A DNA stretch of 64,000 nt, taken from NCBI GenBank assembly GCA_945883725.1, contig CAMCXZ010000002.1:43540-107539 (forward strand). Direction: 5' to 3'. Shown piece by piece: positions 25,595 through 34,371 of the stretch. Below the pieces are notes generated by a model. The model was not told where the DNA came from and did no database searches. It worked only from the letters and a program-made list of their open reading frames with translations. How positions within the stretch are numbered: the stretch's first letter is position 1; every line of letters begins with the position of its first letter. This DNA comes from Bifidobacterium breve (GTDB taxonomy: Bacteria; Actinomycetota; Actinomycetes; Nanopelagicales; Nanopelagicaceae). Made by a program: the position numbers and the translations under genes.

Positions 25595-28500
25595 ATGAGC
25601 CTCGTAAAAACGCCTTCTTTGCTTCGTCAGGCGTTGGCCGAGCGCATCGTGATTGCCGATGGTGCCATGGGCACGATGTTGCAAGCAGCCGATCCAACCC
25701 TCGACGACTTTCAGAACCACGAGGGCTGCAACGAGATTCTTAATATTTCTCGTCCCGGCATTGTTGCCAGTGTTCACAATGAATATTTAGCAGTTGGTGT
25801 GGATGCGATTGAAACAAATACTTTTGGTGCCAACTGGGCGAACTTGGCCGAATACGGCATTGAGGATCGAATCTACGAATTAGCTTTTGCCGGAGCAAAA
25901 ATTGCGCGAGAGTGCGCGGATAAATTCTCAACTGCCGATAAACCACGATTCGTATTAGGGTCACTCGGGCCTGGAACTAAATTGCCAACTTTGGGTCACA
26001 CGACATATGAATTTTTACGAGATGCCTATGAAACAGCTGCACAAGGTTTATTAGATGGTGGATCTGATGCACTTCTAATCGAAACTACTCAAGATTTGCT
26101 GCAAGCCAAGGCCGCAGTAAATGGATCGCGCGCCGCGATGGCCAAAGTTAAGCGCGATGTAATTTTGATTGCCCAGGTAACGGTCGAGCAAACCGGAACT
26201 ATGTTGTTAGGTTCTGAAATCAGCGCTGCACTAAATGCGTTAGCACCGCTAGAAATTGATTTGATCGGCCTTAACTGCGCCACTGGCCCAGCTGAAATGT
26301 CCGAACACTTGCGCTATCTATCTCAGAATTCTCAAGTTCCACTTTCGGTTATGCCTAATGCTGGGCTACCAATTCTGGGCAAGAAAGGGGCGGAATATCC
26401 ACTTGGTCCTGATGAACTAGCGACCGCACTTGATACTTTCGTGGCCGACTATGGCATCTCACTTTTGGGCGGTTGTTGCGGAACCACTCCAGCGCACTTA
26501 GCCGCAGTTGTCGAGAAATTTAAGGGTCATCAGATCAAGGATCGTAACCCGGTTACCGAAGCAGGCGCTTCTTCGCTCTATCAATTTGTGCCATTTCGCC
26601 AGGATAAAACTTATTTAGCCATTGGCGAACGTACTAACGCAAATGGTTCCAGAGCATTCCGCGACGCCTTAGTCGCTGAAGATTGGCAAACTTGTGTAGA
26701 AATCGCTCGCGATCAAATTCGCGAAGGTGCACACATGCTCGATCTTTCAGTTGATTATGTTGGTCGCGATGGCGCACGAGATATGACTGAACTTGCCAGC
26801 CGTTTTGCGACCGCATCTACTTTGCCGATTGTTTTAGATTCAACTGAACCGGCTGTTCTCAAAGCAGGCCTTGAGCAACTAGGTGGCCGCAGCGTTATCA
26901 ACTCAGTTAATTACGAGGATGGCGATGGTCCGACATCACGCTTCGCCAAAATCATGCCGCTGGTGCAAGAGCACGGCGCTAGCGTTGTTGCATTAACCAT
27001 CGACGAAGAAGGCCAAGCGCGTAACAAAGAGTGGAAACTAAAAGTAGCTCGCCGATTAATACTTGATTTAACTACTAACTGGGGGATGAATACCGGAGAC
27101 ATCTTGATCGATTGTTTAACATTCCCGATCGCAACCGGTCAAGAGGAAACTCGACGTGACGGAATCGAGACCATCGAAGCAATACGTGCTTTAAAACTTG
27201 AGTTTCCTGAGGTACAAACTACTCTTGGCGTAAGCAATGTTTCGTTCGGGTTAAACGCTGCATCTCGCATCGTTCTTAACTCAGTATTCCTACATGAGTG
27301 CGTGGAGGCTGGGCTTGATTCGGCAATCGTGCATCCTTCCAAGATTACGCCGATGGCTCGCATTGATGATCGAGCCCGCGAAGTCGCTCTTGATCTAATT
27401 TATGATCGTCGCACTTATGCCGATGGTGAATGTACTTACGATCCACTAACTGAATTTCTTCAGTTATTTGAAGGTGTCGAAGTTGCCGCTACTCGTAATT
27501 TACGCGCAGCTGGTTTAGCTGCATTACCGCTAGAAGAACGACTACAGCGCCGCATTATTGATGGCGAGAAAGTCGGACTAGATGCTGATCTAGATTTGGC
27601 AATGACGCAAGGAATTAAGCCACTTCAGATAATTAATGATCATCTGCTCGAAGGCATGAAGGTAGTCGGTGAACTATTTGGTAAAGGCGAGATGCAATTA
27701 CCTTTCGTGCTACAAAGCGCTGAAGTTATGAAGAGCGCAGTTGCTTACCTAGAGCCGCATATGGAAAAGACTGATGACCAAGGTCGCGGTCGCATGTTGC
27801 TAGCAACTGTTAAGGGCGACGTTCATGACATCGGTAAAAACTTAGTAGACATTATTTTGTCTAATAACGGATACCAAGTTGTTAATATCGGAATTAAGCA
27901 AACCATCAATCAAATTGTTGATGCCGCTCAAGAACATAACGTTGATGCCATTGGCATGAGTGGTCTATTGGTTAAATCCACCGTGATCATGAAAGAAAAT
28001 CTGGAAGAGATTACGGCACGCGGTTTAGATCAAAAGTGGCCGATTGTTTTAGGTGGCGCAGCTCTTACCCGTGCTTTCGTAGAACAAGATTTGGCCGAAA
28101 TTTTTCCGGGCGAAGTTCGCTACGCGCGTGATGCTTTTGAAGGTTTGCGTTTAATGGATTCAATCATGGCGGTTAAACGTGGTGAGCCAGGGGCGGCACT
28201 GCCTGCGCTGCGCGAACGAAAAGTTAAATCCACTCGCAATATCGAGATAAGTGAAGAAATCGATACTAAGCGCAGCGATGTAGCACTAGATATCGATATC
28301 CCTAACGTACCATTCTTTGGATCACGAATTGTTAAAGGAGTTCCGTTAGCAGATTATTCAGGAATGCTTGATGAGCGCGCACTGTTTATGGGGCAATGGG
28401 GACTCAAAGGTGCGCGTGGTGAGTACGAAGCAATGGCTGAAACTGAAGGCCGACCACACCTACGAGCTCTGCTAAATCAGGTTCAGTCCGAAGGTTGGCT

Positions 28501-29092
28501 AGAAGCGGCAGTTGTGTATGGATATTTCCCATGCGTAAGCGAAGGAAACGAATTGGTAATCCTGCATCACGAAGGACCGGATAAAGGAAAAGAACGAACT
28601 CGTTTCTCATTCCCGCGTCAACGCCGTGATCGCCGCTTATGCATTAGTGATTTCTTTGTTAGCAAAGATTCTGGCAAGGTCGATGTCGTTGCTTTCCATG
28701 TTGTCACCATGGGTAACACAATCAGCAAAGCCGCTGCTGAATTATTTGCAAAAAATGAATATCGGGAATATCTAGAACTTCATGGCTTATCTGTACAGCT
28801 AACTGAAGCTCTCGCTGAGTACTGGCATCAACGTATTCGCGAAGAGATGCAGGTGCGAGCTGAAGATGCGCCCGATCTGCAGGGCATTCTTGATCAGGGT
28901 TATCGGGGTTCTCGTTACTCGTTCGGTTACCCAGCTTGCCCAGATATCGAGCAGCAAGTGCAGCTCTGCGAATTATTGGAACCTGGTCGAATTGGTGTTG
29001 AACTTTCGGAAGAATTCCAACTTCACCCAGAACAATCAACCAGCGCAATCATCGTGCACCACCCTGAGGCTAAATATTTCAATGCCAACTGA
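25595..29092 (+). CDS. metH: Cobalamin-dependent methionine synthase
   Basis: A 1165-residue four-module enzyme. Residues about 1-310 form the homocysteine-binding barrel, with zinc Cys residues in GLNCATGP and GGCCGTTPAH. Residues 340-600 are the pterin-binding barrel (AIGERTNANGSRAFRD). Residues 650-880 are the cobalamin domains, with cap helices and the lower-ligand motif DVHDIGKN. Residues 900-1165 are the SAM-dependent reactivation domain. It transfers methyl from methyltetrahydrofolate to homocysteine. No cobalamin synthesis gene lies nearby, so the cofactor source is not shown here. Confidence 0.97.
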   Translation: MSLVKTPSLLRQALAERIVIADGAMGTMLQAADPTLDDFQNHEGCNEILNISRPGIVASVHNEYLAVGVDAIETNTFGANWANLAEYGIEDRIYELAFAGAKIARECADKFSTADKPRFVLGSLGPGTKLPTLGHTTYEFLRDAYETAAQGLLDGGSDALLIETTQDLLQAKAAVNGSRAAMAKVKRDVILIAQVTVEQTGTMLLGSEISAALNALAPLEIDLIGLNCATGPAEMSEHLRYLSQNSQVPLSVMPNAGLPILGKKGAEYPLGPDELATALDTFVADYGISLLGGCCGTTPAHLAAVVEKFKGHQIKDRNPVTEAGASSLYQFVPFRQDKTYLAIGERTNANGSRAFRDALVAEDWQTCVEIARDQIREGAHMLDLSVDYVGRDGARDMTELASRFATASTLPIVLDSTEPAVLKAGLEQLGGRSVINSVNYEDGDGPTSRFAKIMPLVQEHGASVVALTIDEEGQARNKEWKLKVARRLILDLTTNWGMNTGDILIDCLTFPIATGQEETRRDGIETIEAIRALKLEFPEVQTTLGVSNVSFGLNAASRIVLNSVFLHECVEAGLDSAIVHPSKITPMARIDDRAREVALDLIYDRRTYADGECTYDPLTEFLQLFEGVEVAATRNLRAAGLAALPLEERLQRRIIDGEKVGLDADLDLAMTQGIKPLQIINDHLLEGMKVVGELFGKGEMQLPFVLQSAEVMKSAVAYLEPHMEKTDDQGRGRMLLATVKGDVHDIGKNLVDIILSNNGYQVVNIGIKQTINQIVDAAQEHNVDAIGMSGLLVKSTVIMKENLEEITARGLDQKWPIVLGGAALTRAFVEQDLAEIFPGEVRYARDAFEGLRLMDSIMAVKRGEPGAALPALRERKVKSTRNIEISEEIDTKRSDVALDIDIPNVPFFGSRIVKGVPLADYSGMLDERALFMGQWGLKGARGEYEAMAETEGRPHLRALLNQVQSEGWLEAAVVYGYFPCVSEGNELVILHHEGPDKGKERTRFSFPRQRRDRRLCISDFFVSKDSGKVDVVAFHVVTMGNTISKAAAELFAKNEYREYLELHGLSVQLTEALAEYWHQRIREEMQVRAEDAPDLQGILDQGYRGSRYSFGYPACPDIEQQVQLCELLEPGRIGVELSEEFQLHPEQSTSAIIVHHPEAKYFNAN

Positions 29093-29765
29093 CGCGCATT
29101 CGGATTTCTATAGCGCAGTTTTCTTTGATATGGACGGTTTATTGGTTGACTCCGAAACGCTCTGGCTGGAAGCTGAAACTGAGCTCATGTCTGAATTTGG
29201 TTATCAGTGGTCTGCTTCAGATCAAGCTTTCTCTTTGGGCGGCCCACTTGATCGTGTCGGTAACTACATGTCAGATTTAATTGGTGGAAAACGTGATGGT
29301 GAATCTCTAATGTTGGAGATGATTGACCGCATGATCGCGAAGTTTGGAAAAGGCTTACTTTTTATGCCTGGAGCGATTGAACTAATTGACGATCTTCAAT
29401 CTCATGGCATTTCATTAACACTAGTTTCGGCTAGCCCGCGGTCTTTAGTCGATGCTGCTTTAAGCAATTTCGAGGTGAGCCCATTCGTCAGATCGATATC
29501 CTGTAACGATGTGAAGATAACAAAGCCTGACCCAGAAGGGTACTTGCTGGCAGCATCAAGTGGTGATCACAACATCACAAACTGTTTGATTCTGGAAGAT
29601 TCATTAACGGGTGTCACCGCAGCGAAAGCTTCAGGTGCGTGGGTGCTAGCTGTGCCGCACATAGTCCCGATTGAGAAATCCGTCAGAGTTGATACAACTA
29701 CTTCACTTGTTAATTGGAGCTACGAAAAGTTAGCGCTTAAGTATGCGCAGGACAGATCGCTTTAA
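29082..29765 (+). CDS. HAD-family phosphatase (beta-phosphoglucomutase-like)
   Basis: A 227-residue HAD hydrolase. The nucleophile motif AVFFDMDGLLVDSE is at residues 10-23, followed by a helical cap domain, Ser/Thr motif II in LTLVSASPRS, Lys in KITKPDPEGY and the acidic motif LILEDSLTGVTAAKAS. The ATG lies inside the end of metH (11-bp overlap); the frame upstream of it is a shadow. The substrate is unknown; relatives act on sugar phosphates. It overlaps the convergent nuclease gene by 29 bp. Confidence 0.9.
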   Translation: MPTDAHSDFYSAVFFDMDGLLVDSETLWLEAETELMSEFGYQWSASDQAFSLGGPLDRVGNYMSDLIGGKRDGESLMLEMIDRMIAKFGKGLLFMPGAIELIDDLQSHGISLTLVSASPRSLVDAALSNFEVSPFVRSISCNDVKITKPDPEGYLLAASSGDHNITNCLILEDSLTGVTAAKASGAWVLAVPHIVPIEKSVRVDTTTSLVNWSYEKLALKYAQDRSL

Positions 29766-30489
29766 AGTAGCACCAATCGCATAGACGCGAGGGCTTGGTT
29801 GGCCAAAGATCTTTTTCGATTGCCATTTTGATCTCATTTGCTATTCGAATCAATGTTGCCTCAGTCGCCGCTAAATCTGCCAACGTGGGTGTGCTGCGCA
29901 CAAGAGCGCCATCACCTAAATAAATTAGCAGCAGCAATCGTGGAAGCACATTATTGGTTTTGTAATAGAGTAGCGCGTAAACCTGTAACTGAAAAAGCGC
30001 CTTAGCTTCCCAACCGGGCTTTGGTGATTTTCCAGTTTTATAATCAACAATGCGAACTTCTCCGGTAGATGCAACATCTAGGCGATCCACATAGCCATGT
30101 AGATAAAGATCTGAGTTCAAATCGAATTCAAGATGTAACTCACGAAAAGTCGGCTCAAAAGTTTCTGGCTTTTCTAACTTGAAGTAGGTAGCCAAAAGTG
30201 CATTGGCGCGATCGATCCATTCTTTTTCATTGCTAATCAATGGTGCTAAATCAGGTTTCGCAGCTAATTGGGCTTTCCAACGAGAGGGCAAGAGCTCAAT
30301 AGCAGTTTCCAAATTTCTAAGTTCAGCCGGGGATTCAAATAAATCGTGAAGCACGGTGTGAACTAGTGTTCCGCGTTCGGCATCGATACTTGGCGGTTCG
30401 GGCAATTTATCAATACTGCGATATTTGTAGAGTTGTGGACAATTTGTGAAGTCCGAAACTCGACTAGGGGATAGCCGCATATTTGCCAT
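29737..30489 (-). CDS. RecB-family PD-(D/E)XK nuclease with iron-sulfur-type cysteines
   Basis: About 250 residues. Nuclease core residues are the His of GTLVHTVLHDLFE, the Asp of HGYVDRLDV and the D-x-K of VRIVDYKTGK. One Cys in SDFTNCPQLYKY and three in LCDWCYFKAICP match the four Fe-S ligands of the AddB/Cas4-like RecB nuclease group. I choose the ATG at 30489, six bases after TATCTT (30496-30501); an ATG at 30507 is also in frame. It sits next to trmI as in mycobacteria. No CRISPR genes are near, so this is not read as Cas4. Confidence 0.88.
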   Translation of the reverse strand: MANMRLSPSRVSDFTNCPQLYKYRSIDKLPEPPSIDAERGTLVHTVLHDLFESPAELRNLETAIELLPSRWKAQLAAKPDLAPLISNEKEWIDRANALLATYFKLEKPETFEPTFRELHLEFDLNSDLYLHGYVDRLDVASTGEVRIVDYKTGKSPKPGWEAKALFQLQVYALLYYKTNNVLPRLLLLIYLGDGALVRSTPTLADLAATEATLIRIANEIKMAIEKDLWPTKPSRLCDWCYFKAICPAHT

Positions 30490-30549
30490 TGCCTCAAGAT
30501 AGGCCATAGGTGCGACAAAGTTGGGCTGACTTTCGCAGCTCGGCTGAAC

Positions 30550-30555
30550 TAGGAT
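30550..30555 (+). promoter_or_regulatory. -10 hexamer before trmI (leaderless type)
   Basis: TAGGAT is six bases (GCGCTT) before the trmI ATG. A possible -35, CTGACT at 30526-30531, stands 18 bp upstream of it. It would drive trmI, pafB, pafC and probably genes beyond. Confidence 0.45.
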
Positions 30556-30561
30556 GCGCTT

Positions 30562-31449
30562 ATGTCCGAAAATACACCGGCTCCGAAATCACTTGCTTCG
30601 CTGCAAGCGGGAACTTTCGCCTATGGCGACCGAATTCAACTCACCGATCCCAAAGGCAAGATGTATTCCTTGACCATTACAGCGGGCAAGGAATGGCATA
30701 CCCATAAAGGCTGGATCGTTCATGACGAATTAGTCGGAATTCCGGAAGGTTCAGTTATCAGCACGACTGCCGGCTTAAAGTTCACCGCATTTAAACCTTT
30801 ACTGGGTGACTACGTATTGTCCATGCCGCGTGGAGCAACCATTGTTTATCCGAAAGATGCGGCTTTCATTTTAGGTTTTGCGGACATTTATCCAGGTGCG
30901 CGAGTTCTCGAAGCCGGAGTTGGTAGTGGCGCATTAACTATTACCTTGCTGCGCGCAGTCGGTGCCGAAGGGTTAGTTCATTCAGTTGAGCGACGTGAAG
31001 AATTTGCTGATATCGCTAAAGCCAATGTGGCGGATTATTTTGGCGAGACACCTAGCAACTGGAGCTGCGATTTAGGTTCGGTTCAAGAGAAAGAATTTTC
31101 ACATCAGTTCGATCGCGTCGTTCTAGATATGTTAGCGCCATGGGAATGCGTCGATATGGCAGCCAATGTTCTACGACCTGGCGGCGTTTTCTTAGCTTAT
31201 GTGGCAACAACTACCCAGTTATCAGCAACAGCTGAAGCGTTAAAAGCTGATGGTCGCTTTACTGAACCTGAAAGTAATGAGTCAATGATTCGAGGATGGC
31301 ACCACGAAGGCCTCGCCGTGCGCCCACAACAGCGAATGATTGCTCACACCGGTTTTCTAATTATTAGCCGACGTATGGCACCAGGCGTTGAAGTATTAGC
31401 TCGTAGACGTCGTCCTGCGAAAGGAGCCTACGGTGTCGCGGAAGAATGA
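30562..31449 (+). CDS. trmI: tRNA (adenine-58-N1)-methyltransferase
   Basis: A 295-residue SAM-dependent tRNA methyltransferase. An N-terminal beta domain (about 1-80) is followed by the Rossmann fold, with the SAM loop VLEAGVGSGALTITLLRAVG near 112-131 and the catalytic-pocket motif VVLDMLAPWE near 190-199. In typical actinobacteria the next genes are the proteasomal ATPase and Pup genes; here pafB starts inside the last codons of trmI. Confidence 0.95.
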   Translation: MSENTPAPKSLASLQAGTFAYGDRIQLTDPKGKMYSLTITAGKEWHTHKGWIVHDELVGIPEGSVISTTAGLKFTAFKPLLGDYVLSMPRGATIVYPKDAAFILGFADIYPGARVLEAGVGSGALTITLLRAVGAEGLVHSVERREEFADIAKANVADYFGETPSNWSCDLGSVQEKEFSHQFDRVVLDMLAPWECVDMAANVLRPGGVFLAYVATTTQLSATAEALKADGRFTEPESNESMIRGWHHEGLAVRPQQRMIAHTGFLIISRRMAPGVEVLARRRRPAKGAYGVAEE

Positions 31450-32371
31450 GCGCCTAGTTAATTTAACGATCGCCTTGCTTGCGACCAAGAGATATTTGAC
31501 CAAGAATGAAATTTTTAGAAACATCGAGGGATACGAAGGTAGCGCTGAAGCCAAAGAGCGCATGTTCGAACGTGATAAAGATGATCTACGTAAGCTGGGC
31601 ATTCAAATCGAAGTTGGGGGACTTGATCCACTTTTCGATGATGAAGCCGGATATCGAATTCGACCAGAAAGTTATGCCCTCTCATTACGTGATTTAACTC
31701 CAACCCAAGTGACTTTGCTTTCACTCGCTGCCCAGGCTTGGCAAGATGCCGCATTTACCGATCTATCGCAGCAAGCACTCCGTAAATTAACTTCAATTGG
31801 TTTAGATACTGACACATCTCAATTACCAGTGATGGCACCGAAACTGGTTGGCGCAGATGAGAACTTGCGAGGTGCACTAGATGCTCTCACTTCACTTACA
31901 ACTATCGAATTTGATTACCTAAACATCCAAGGCGTTGCTCAGAAGCGCCAACTACAGGTTTATGGCGTTCAAGCGCGCAAATCACACTGGTATCTAATTG
32001 GGCTAGATACTGAAAAGAACGCCATCAGAATCTTCCGAGTTGATCGAATTCAGGGTGAAGTTGTCTCAATTGGAAAATCACAAAGTTACCTAATCCCACC
32101 AAGTTTTGAGATCGCTGAGCTCGAGCCAGCGATAGAGACACCTCTGGCTGTTTTACAAGTTCGACCTGGTGCTGGTTATCAACTGCGACGAATGGCTACT
32201 ACTGTCGAAACTGCCGATGACTGGGATCTATTAGAAATGCCTATTTTTGATCTTGATTTCATAACCAGCTTGGTTCTCTGGCACGGCGAAGATGTAATTG
32301 TTTCATCGCCTCCGCAACTACGAGGCGCTGTGAAGTCCGCGCTTGAAAAGTTGGTGAAGATTCATGGCTAA
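31433..32371 (+). CDS. pafB: WYL-domain transcription regulator PafB
   Basis: A 312-residue DNA-binding regulator with an N-terminal winged helix-turn-helix (about 1-65) and a WYL domain (about 140-220) containing SHWYLIGLDTEKNAIRIFRVDRI. With PafC it forms the PafBC activator of the RecA-independent DNA-damage response in mycobacteria. It starts at a GTG with AAGGAG seven bases upstream, within trmI. It overlaps pafC by 8 bp, so the two are made together. The pafA gene usually found before it is absent. Confidence 0.92.
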   Translation: MSRKNERLVNLTIALLATKRYLTKNEIFRNIEGYEGSAEAKERMFERDKDDLRKLGIQIEVGGLDPLFDDEAGYRIRPESYALSLRDLTPTQVTLLSLAAQAWQDAAFTDLSQQALRKLTSIGLDTDTSQLPVMAPKLVGADENLRGALDALTSLTTIEFDYLNIQGVAQKRQLQVYGVQARKSHWYLIGLDTEKNAIRIFRVDRIQGEVVSIGKSQSYLIPPSFEIAELEPAIETPLAVLQVRPGAGYQLRRMATTVETADDWDLLEMPIFDLDFITSLVLWHGEDVIVSSPPQLRGAVKSALEKLVKIHG

Positions 32372-33272
32372 AAAAGATCCTGGTTTAGCACGCACCGCAA
32401 GGCTATTAGATTTAGTGCCTTACTTAACGACGCACCAAGGAATCGCAATCGCAGATCTCGCAAAAACTTTTAACACCACCGTTAAAGAAATTACTGATGA
32501 TTTAAATACGCTCTGGATGTGCGGTCTGCCTGGTTACACACCGCTTGAACTTATTGATCTCGAGTTTGAGTCTGGTTTCGTTTCAATCCGTAACGCAGAG
32601 ACTTTGGCAGCTCCGCGGGCACTTGATCGAGCCGAAGCACTTTCAGTCTTCATGGGCCTTGATCTCCTGAGCGCTGAGCTAAGCAATTCCAATGAATCTT
32701 TGACTTCTGAAATCGCCAACTTACAAGATCAACTTCGCACGCAATTAATTTCCGCGCCACAAGTTCAAATTGAGGCAAGTTTAAATTCTGAATTTCGCGC
32801 ATTGATCCTGCGTGCCATTCGTCGTCGCGGTTGGCTCGAAATTACCTATCACTCTGCTGCAAATGATCAGGTTACAAAGCGAAACGTTGCGCCTTACGAA
32901 CTCTCACAGTCCGGCTCACATGAATATCTGCAGGGTTACTGCAGCAGCGCAAAATCAATTCGCAACTTTCGAGCTGACCGAATTGTCGATGTTATTGAGA
33001 TTGCCGATCAAGGATGGCCAAACAATCAAGTGGTCGAGAATGAAGATGCGATTCGGTACGAAGTTAAGGTTCACGCAGCATCTCGTCAGGTGCTTGAGGT
33101 GCTGCCACAAGTCGCGGCCAATTCTTCAACGGCGACTATCCAGGGCTTTAGTGCGCCTTGGATATCCCGGGCAATATTGTCGCTGGCGGGTCAGGTTGAA
33201 GCTCTCACGCCAAAAGAGTTACGGGCAGCAATACATGCTCGAGCCAAGGCGGCTTTGGAGAATTATCACTAA
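32364..33272 (+). CDS. pafC: WYL-domain transcription regulator PafC
   Basis: A 302-residue partner of PafB with the same layout: an N-terminal HTH-like region (ARTARLLDLVPYLTTHQGIAIADLAKTF), a WYL-like domain with EYLQGYCSSAKSIRNFRADRI near 191-211, and a C-terminal WCX extension. The first WYL tyrosine motif is changed to EYLQGYC, as often seen in PafC. The ATG overlaps the end of pafB. Confidence 0.92.
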   Translation: MAKKDPGLARTARLLDLVPYLTTHQGIAIADLAKTFNTTVKEITDDLNTLWMCGLPGYTPLELIDLEFESGFVSIRNAETLAAPRALDRAEALSVFMGLDLLSAELSNSNESLTSEIANLQDQLRTQLISAPQVQIEASLNSEFRALILRAIRRRGWLEITYHSAANDQVTKRNVAPYELSQSGSHEYLQGYCSSAKSIRNFRADRIVDVIEIADQGWPNNQVVENEDAIRYEVKVHAASRQVLEVLPQVAANSSTATIQGFSAPWISRAILSLAGQVEALTPKELRAAIHARAKAALENYH

Positions 33273-33354
33273 TTTCTAAAGATCGAACTGGGCGTGGGCG
33301 CTAATTAGTACGCTAGCGTTTACCCATAGAAGCTGAAACTAAGGGAGTAATTAG

Positions 33355-33528
33355 ATGCCACGTGGTCAAGAGTTAGTCATAATTCTGATTGTCATAGCCG
33401 TCCTTTTCGGGGCTAAGCGCCTTCCCGATTCAGCTAGATCACTTGGTCGCTCACTTCGTATTTTCAAGTCTGAAATGAAAGAGATGAAGGACGACGACAA
33501 GAAAGATGACGATTCATCTTCTAAGTAG
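33355..33528 (+). CDS. tatA: Sec-independent protein translocase TatA
   Basis: A 57-residue protein: one N-terminal transmembrane helix ([20 protein letters not shown]), a hinge and amphipathic helix ([19 protein letters not shown]), then a short acidic-basic tail rich in Asp and Lys. This is the standard TatA plan but with a very short tail. The hinge LFGAKRLPD is conserved. A GGGAG ribosome binding site precedes the ATG. TatA forms the pore for folded proteins together with TatC, whose gene starts 11 bp downstream. Confidence 0.93.
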   Translation: MPRGQELVIILIVIAVLFGAKRLPDSARSLGRSLRIFKSEMKEMKDDDKKDDDSSSK

Positions 33529-33539
33529 TCATTTTCGCA

Positions 33540-34349
33540 ATGTCTAAACGCAATAAAGGCAAGATGCCCTTGCTCGAACATCTAAATGAATTTCGCAAAC
33601 GTTTTTTGCGATCGGTTATTGCAATCCTCGTGGCATCTACGGCGGGGTGGTTTCTCTACGATCCAATAATCACGCAGCTTGCCAAGCCAGTTTGTGATCT
33701 CGCAACAGCAAGAGCGACGGCCTCTGATGAATGTGGCTCACTCTACATAAATGGTGTCTTGGGTCCACTCAATCTACAAATTAAAGTGGCCATCTTAAGC
33801 GGTTTAATTTTGGCTGCACCAGTGTGGCTCTATCAGCTTTGGTCATTTATCGCACCAGCGCTGCACCGCAAAGAGAAGCGTTACTCAATTTTGTTCTTGT
33901 TCGCTGCCACGCCATTTTTTGCTCTCGGCGCAACGATTGGTTACCTGATTTTACCAATCGCAATTAAGGTCCTTTTTGGATTCACCCCAGATTCTTTGAC
34001 GAACTTAATTAGGTTTGATGACTATTTGGACTTTGTTTTAAGAATTATTCTCTTGTTTGGTTTGGCTTTTGAACTTCCAGTGTTCTTACTAACTTTTAAT
34101 TTAATTGGTTTCTTAAGAGGTTCAACAATTCTCAAGCCTTGGCGAATCTGGGTATTTTCAATCACCTTAGTTGCCGCCGCCTTAACTCCAACCTCTGATC
34201 CGATAACGTTGAGTTTCCTGGCTGGTCCTTTGATTGTCCTCTATTTTCTCGCAGGCCTGATTTCGCTGCTATTGGATCGACGTCGAGACAAACGCAAACA
34301 AGGGCAAGATTCGGCAGATTTTGATCCTTCGGCGTCACCAATAGATTAA
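33540..34349 (+). CDS. tatC: Sec-independent protein translocase TatC
   Basis: A 269-residue membrane protein with six transmembrane helices. The N-terminal MPLLEHLNEFRKRFLRSV is the conserved cytosolic signal-peptide-binding segment (HL-E-R-R); FELPVFLLTFNLIG carries the conserved Glu in the membrane. Together with TatA it exports folded proteins bearing twin-arginine signals. The charged C-terminal tail (RRRDKRKQGQD) is cytosolic. Confidence 0.96.
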   Translation: MSKRNKGKMPLLEHLNEFRKRFLRSVIAILVASTAGWFLYDPIITQLAKPVCDLATARATASDECGSLYINGVLGPLNLQIKVAILSGLILAAPVWLYQLWSFIAPALHRKEKRYSILFLFAATPFFALGATIGYLILPIAIKVLFGFTPDSLTNLIRFDDYLDFVLRIILLFGLAFELPVFLLTFNLIGFLRGSTILKPWRIWVFSITLVAAALTPTSDPITLSFLAGPLIVLYFLAGLISLLLDRRRDKRKQGQDSADFDPSASPID

Positions 34350-34359
34350 TTTAAATCGG

Positions 34360-34365
34360 TAGGTT
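34360..34365 (+). promoter_or_regulatory. -10 hexamer before the lipid kinase gene
   Basis: TAGGTT lies six bases (TACCTC) before the ATG at 34372, in the 22-bp gap after tatC, with no ribosome binding site. Confidence 0.4.
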
Positions 34366-34371
34366 TACCTC

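Noticed and set aside
29737..30489. Cas4 and a CRISPR system
   Set aside because: The nuclease has Cas4-like cysteines, but no other cas gene or repeat array is present and its position next to trmI is the conserved one of a housekeeping RecB-like nuclease.
32812..33279. 155-codon plus-strand ORF
   Set aside because: It is an alternate frame of pafC, whose WYL motifs are intact in the other frame.
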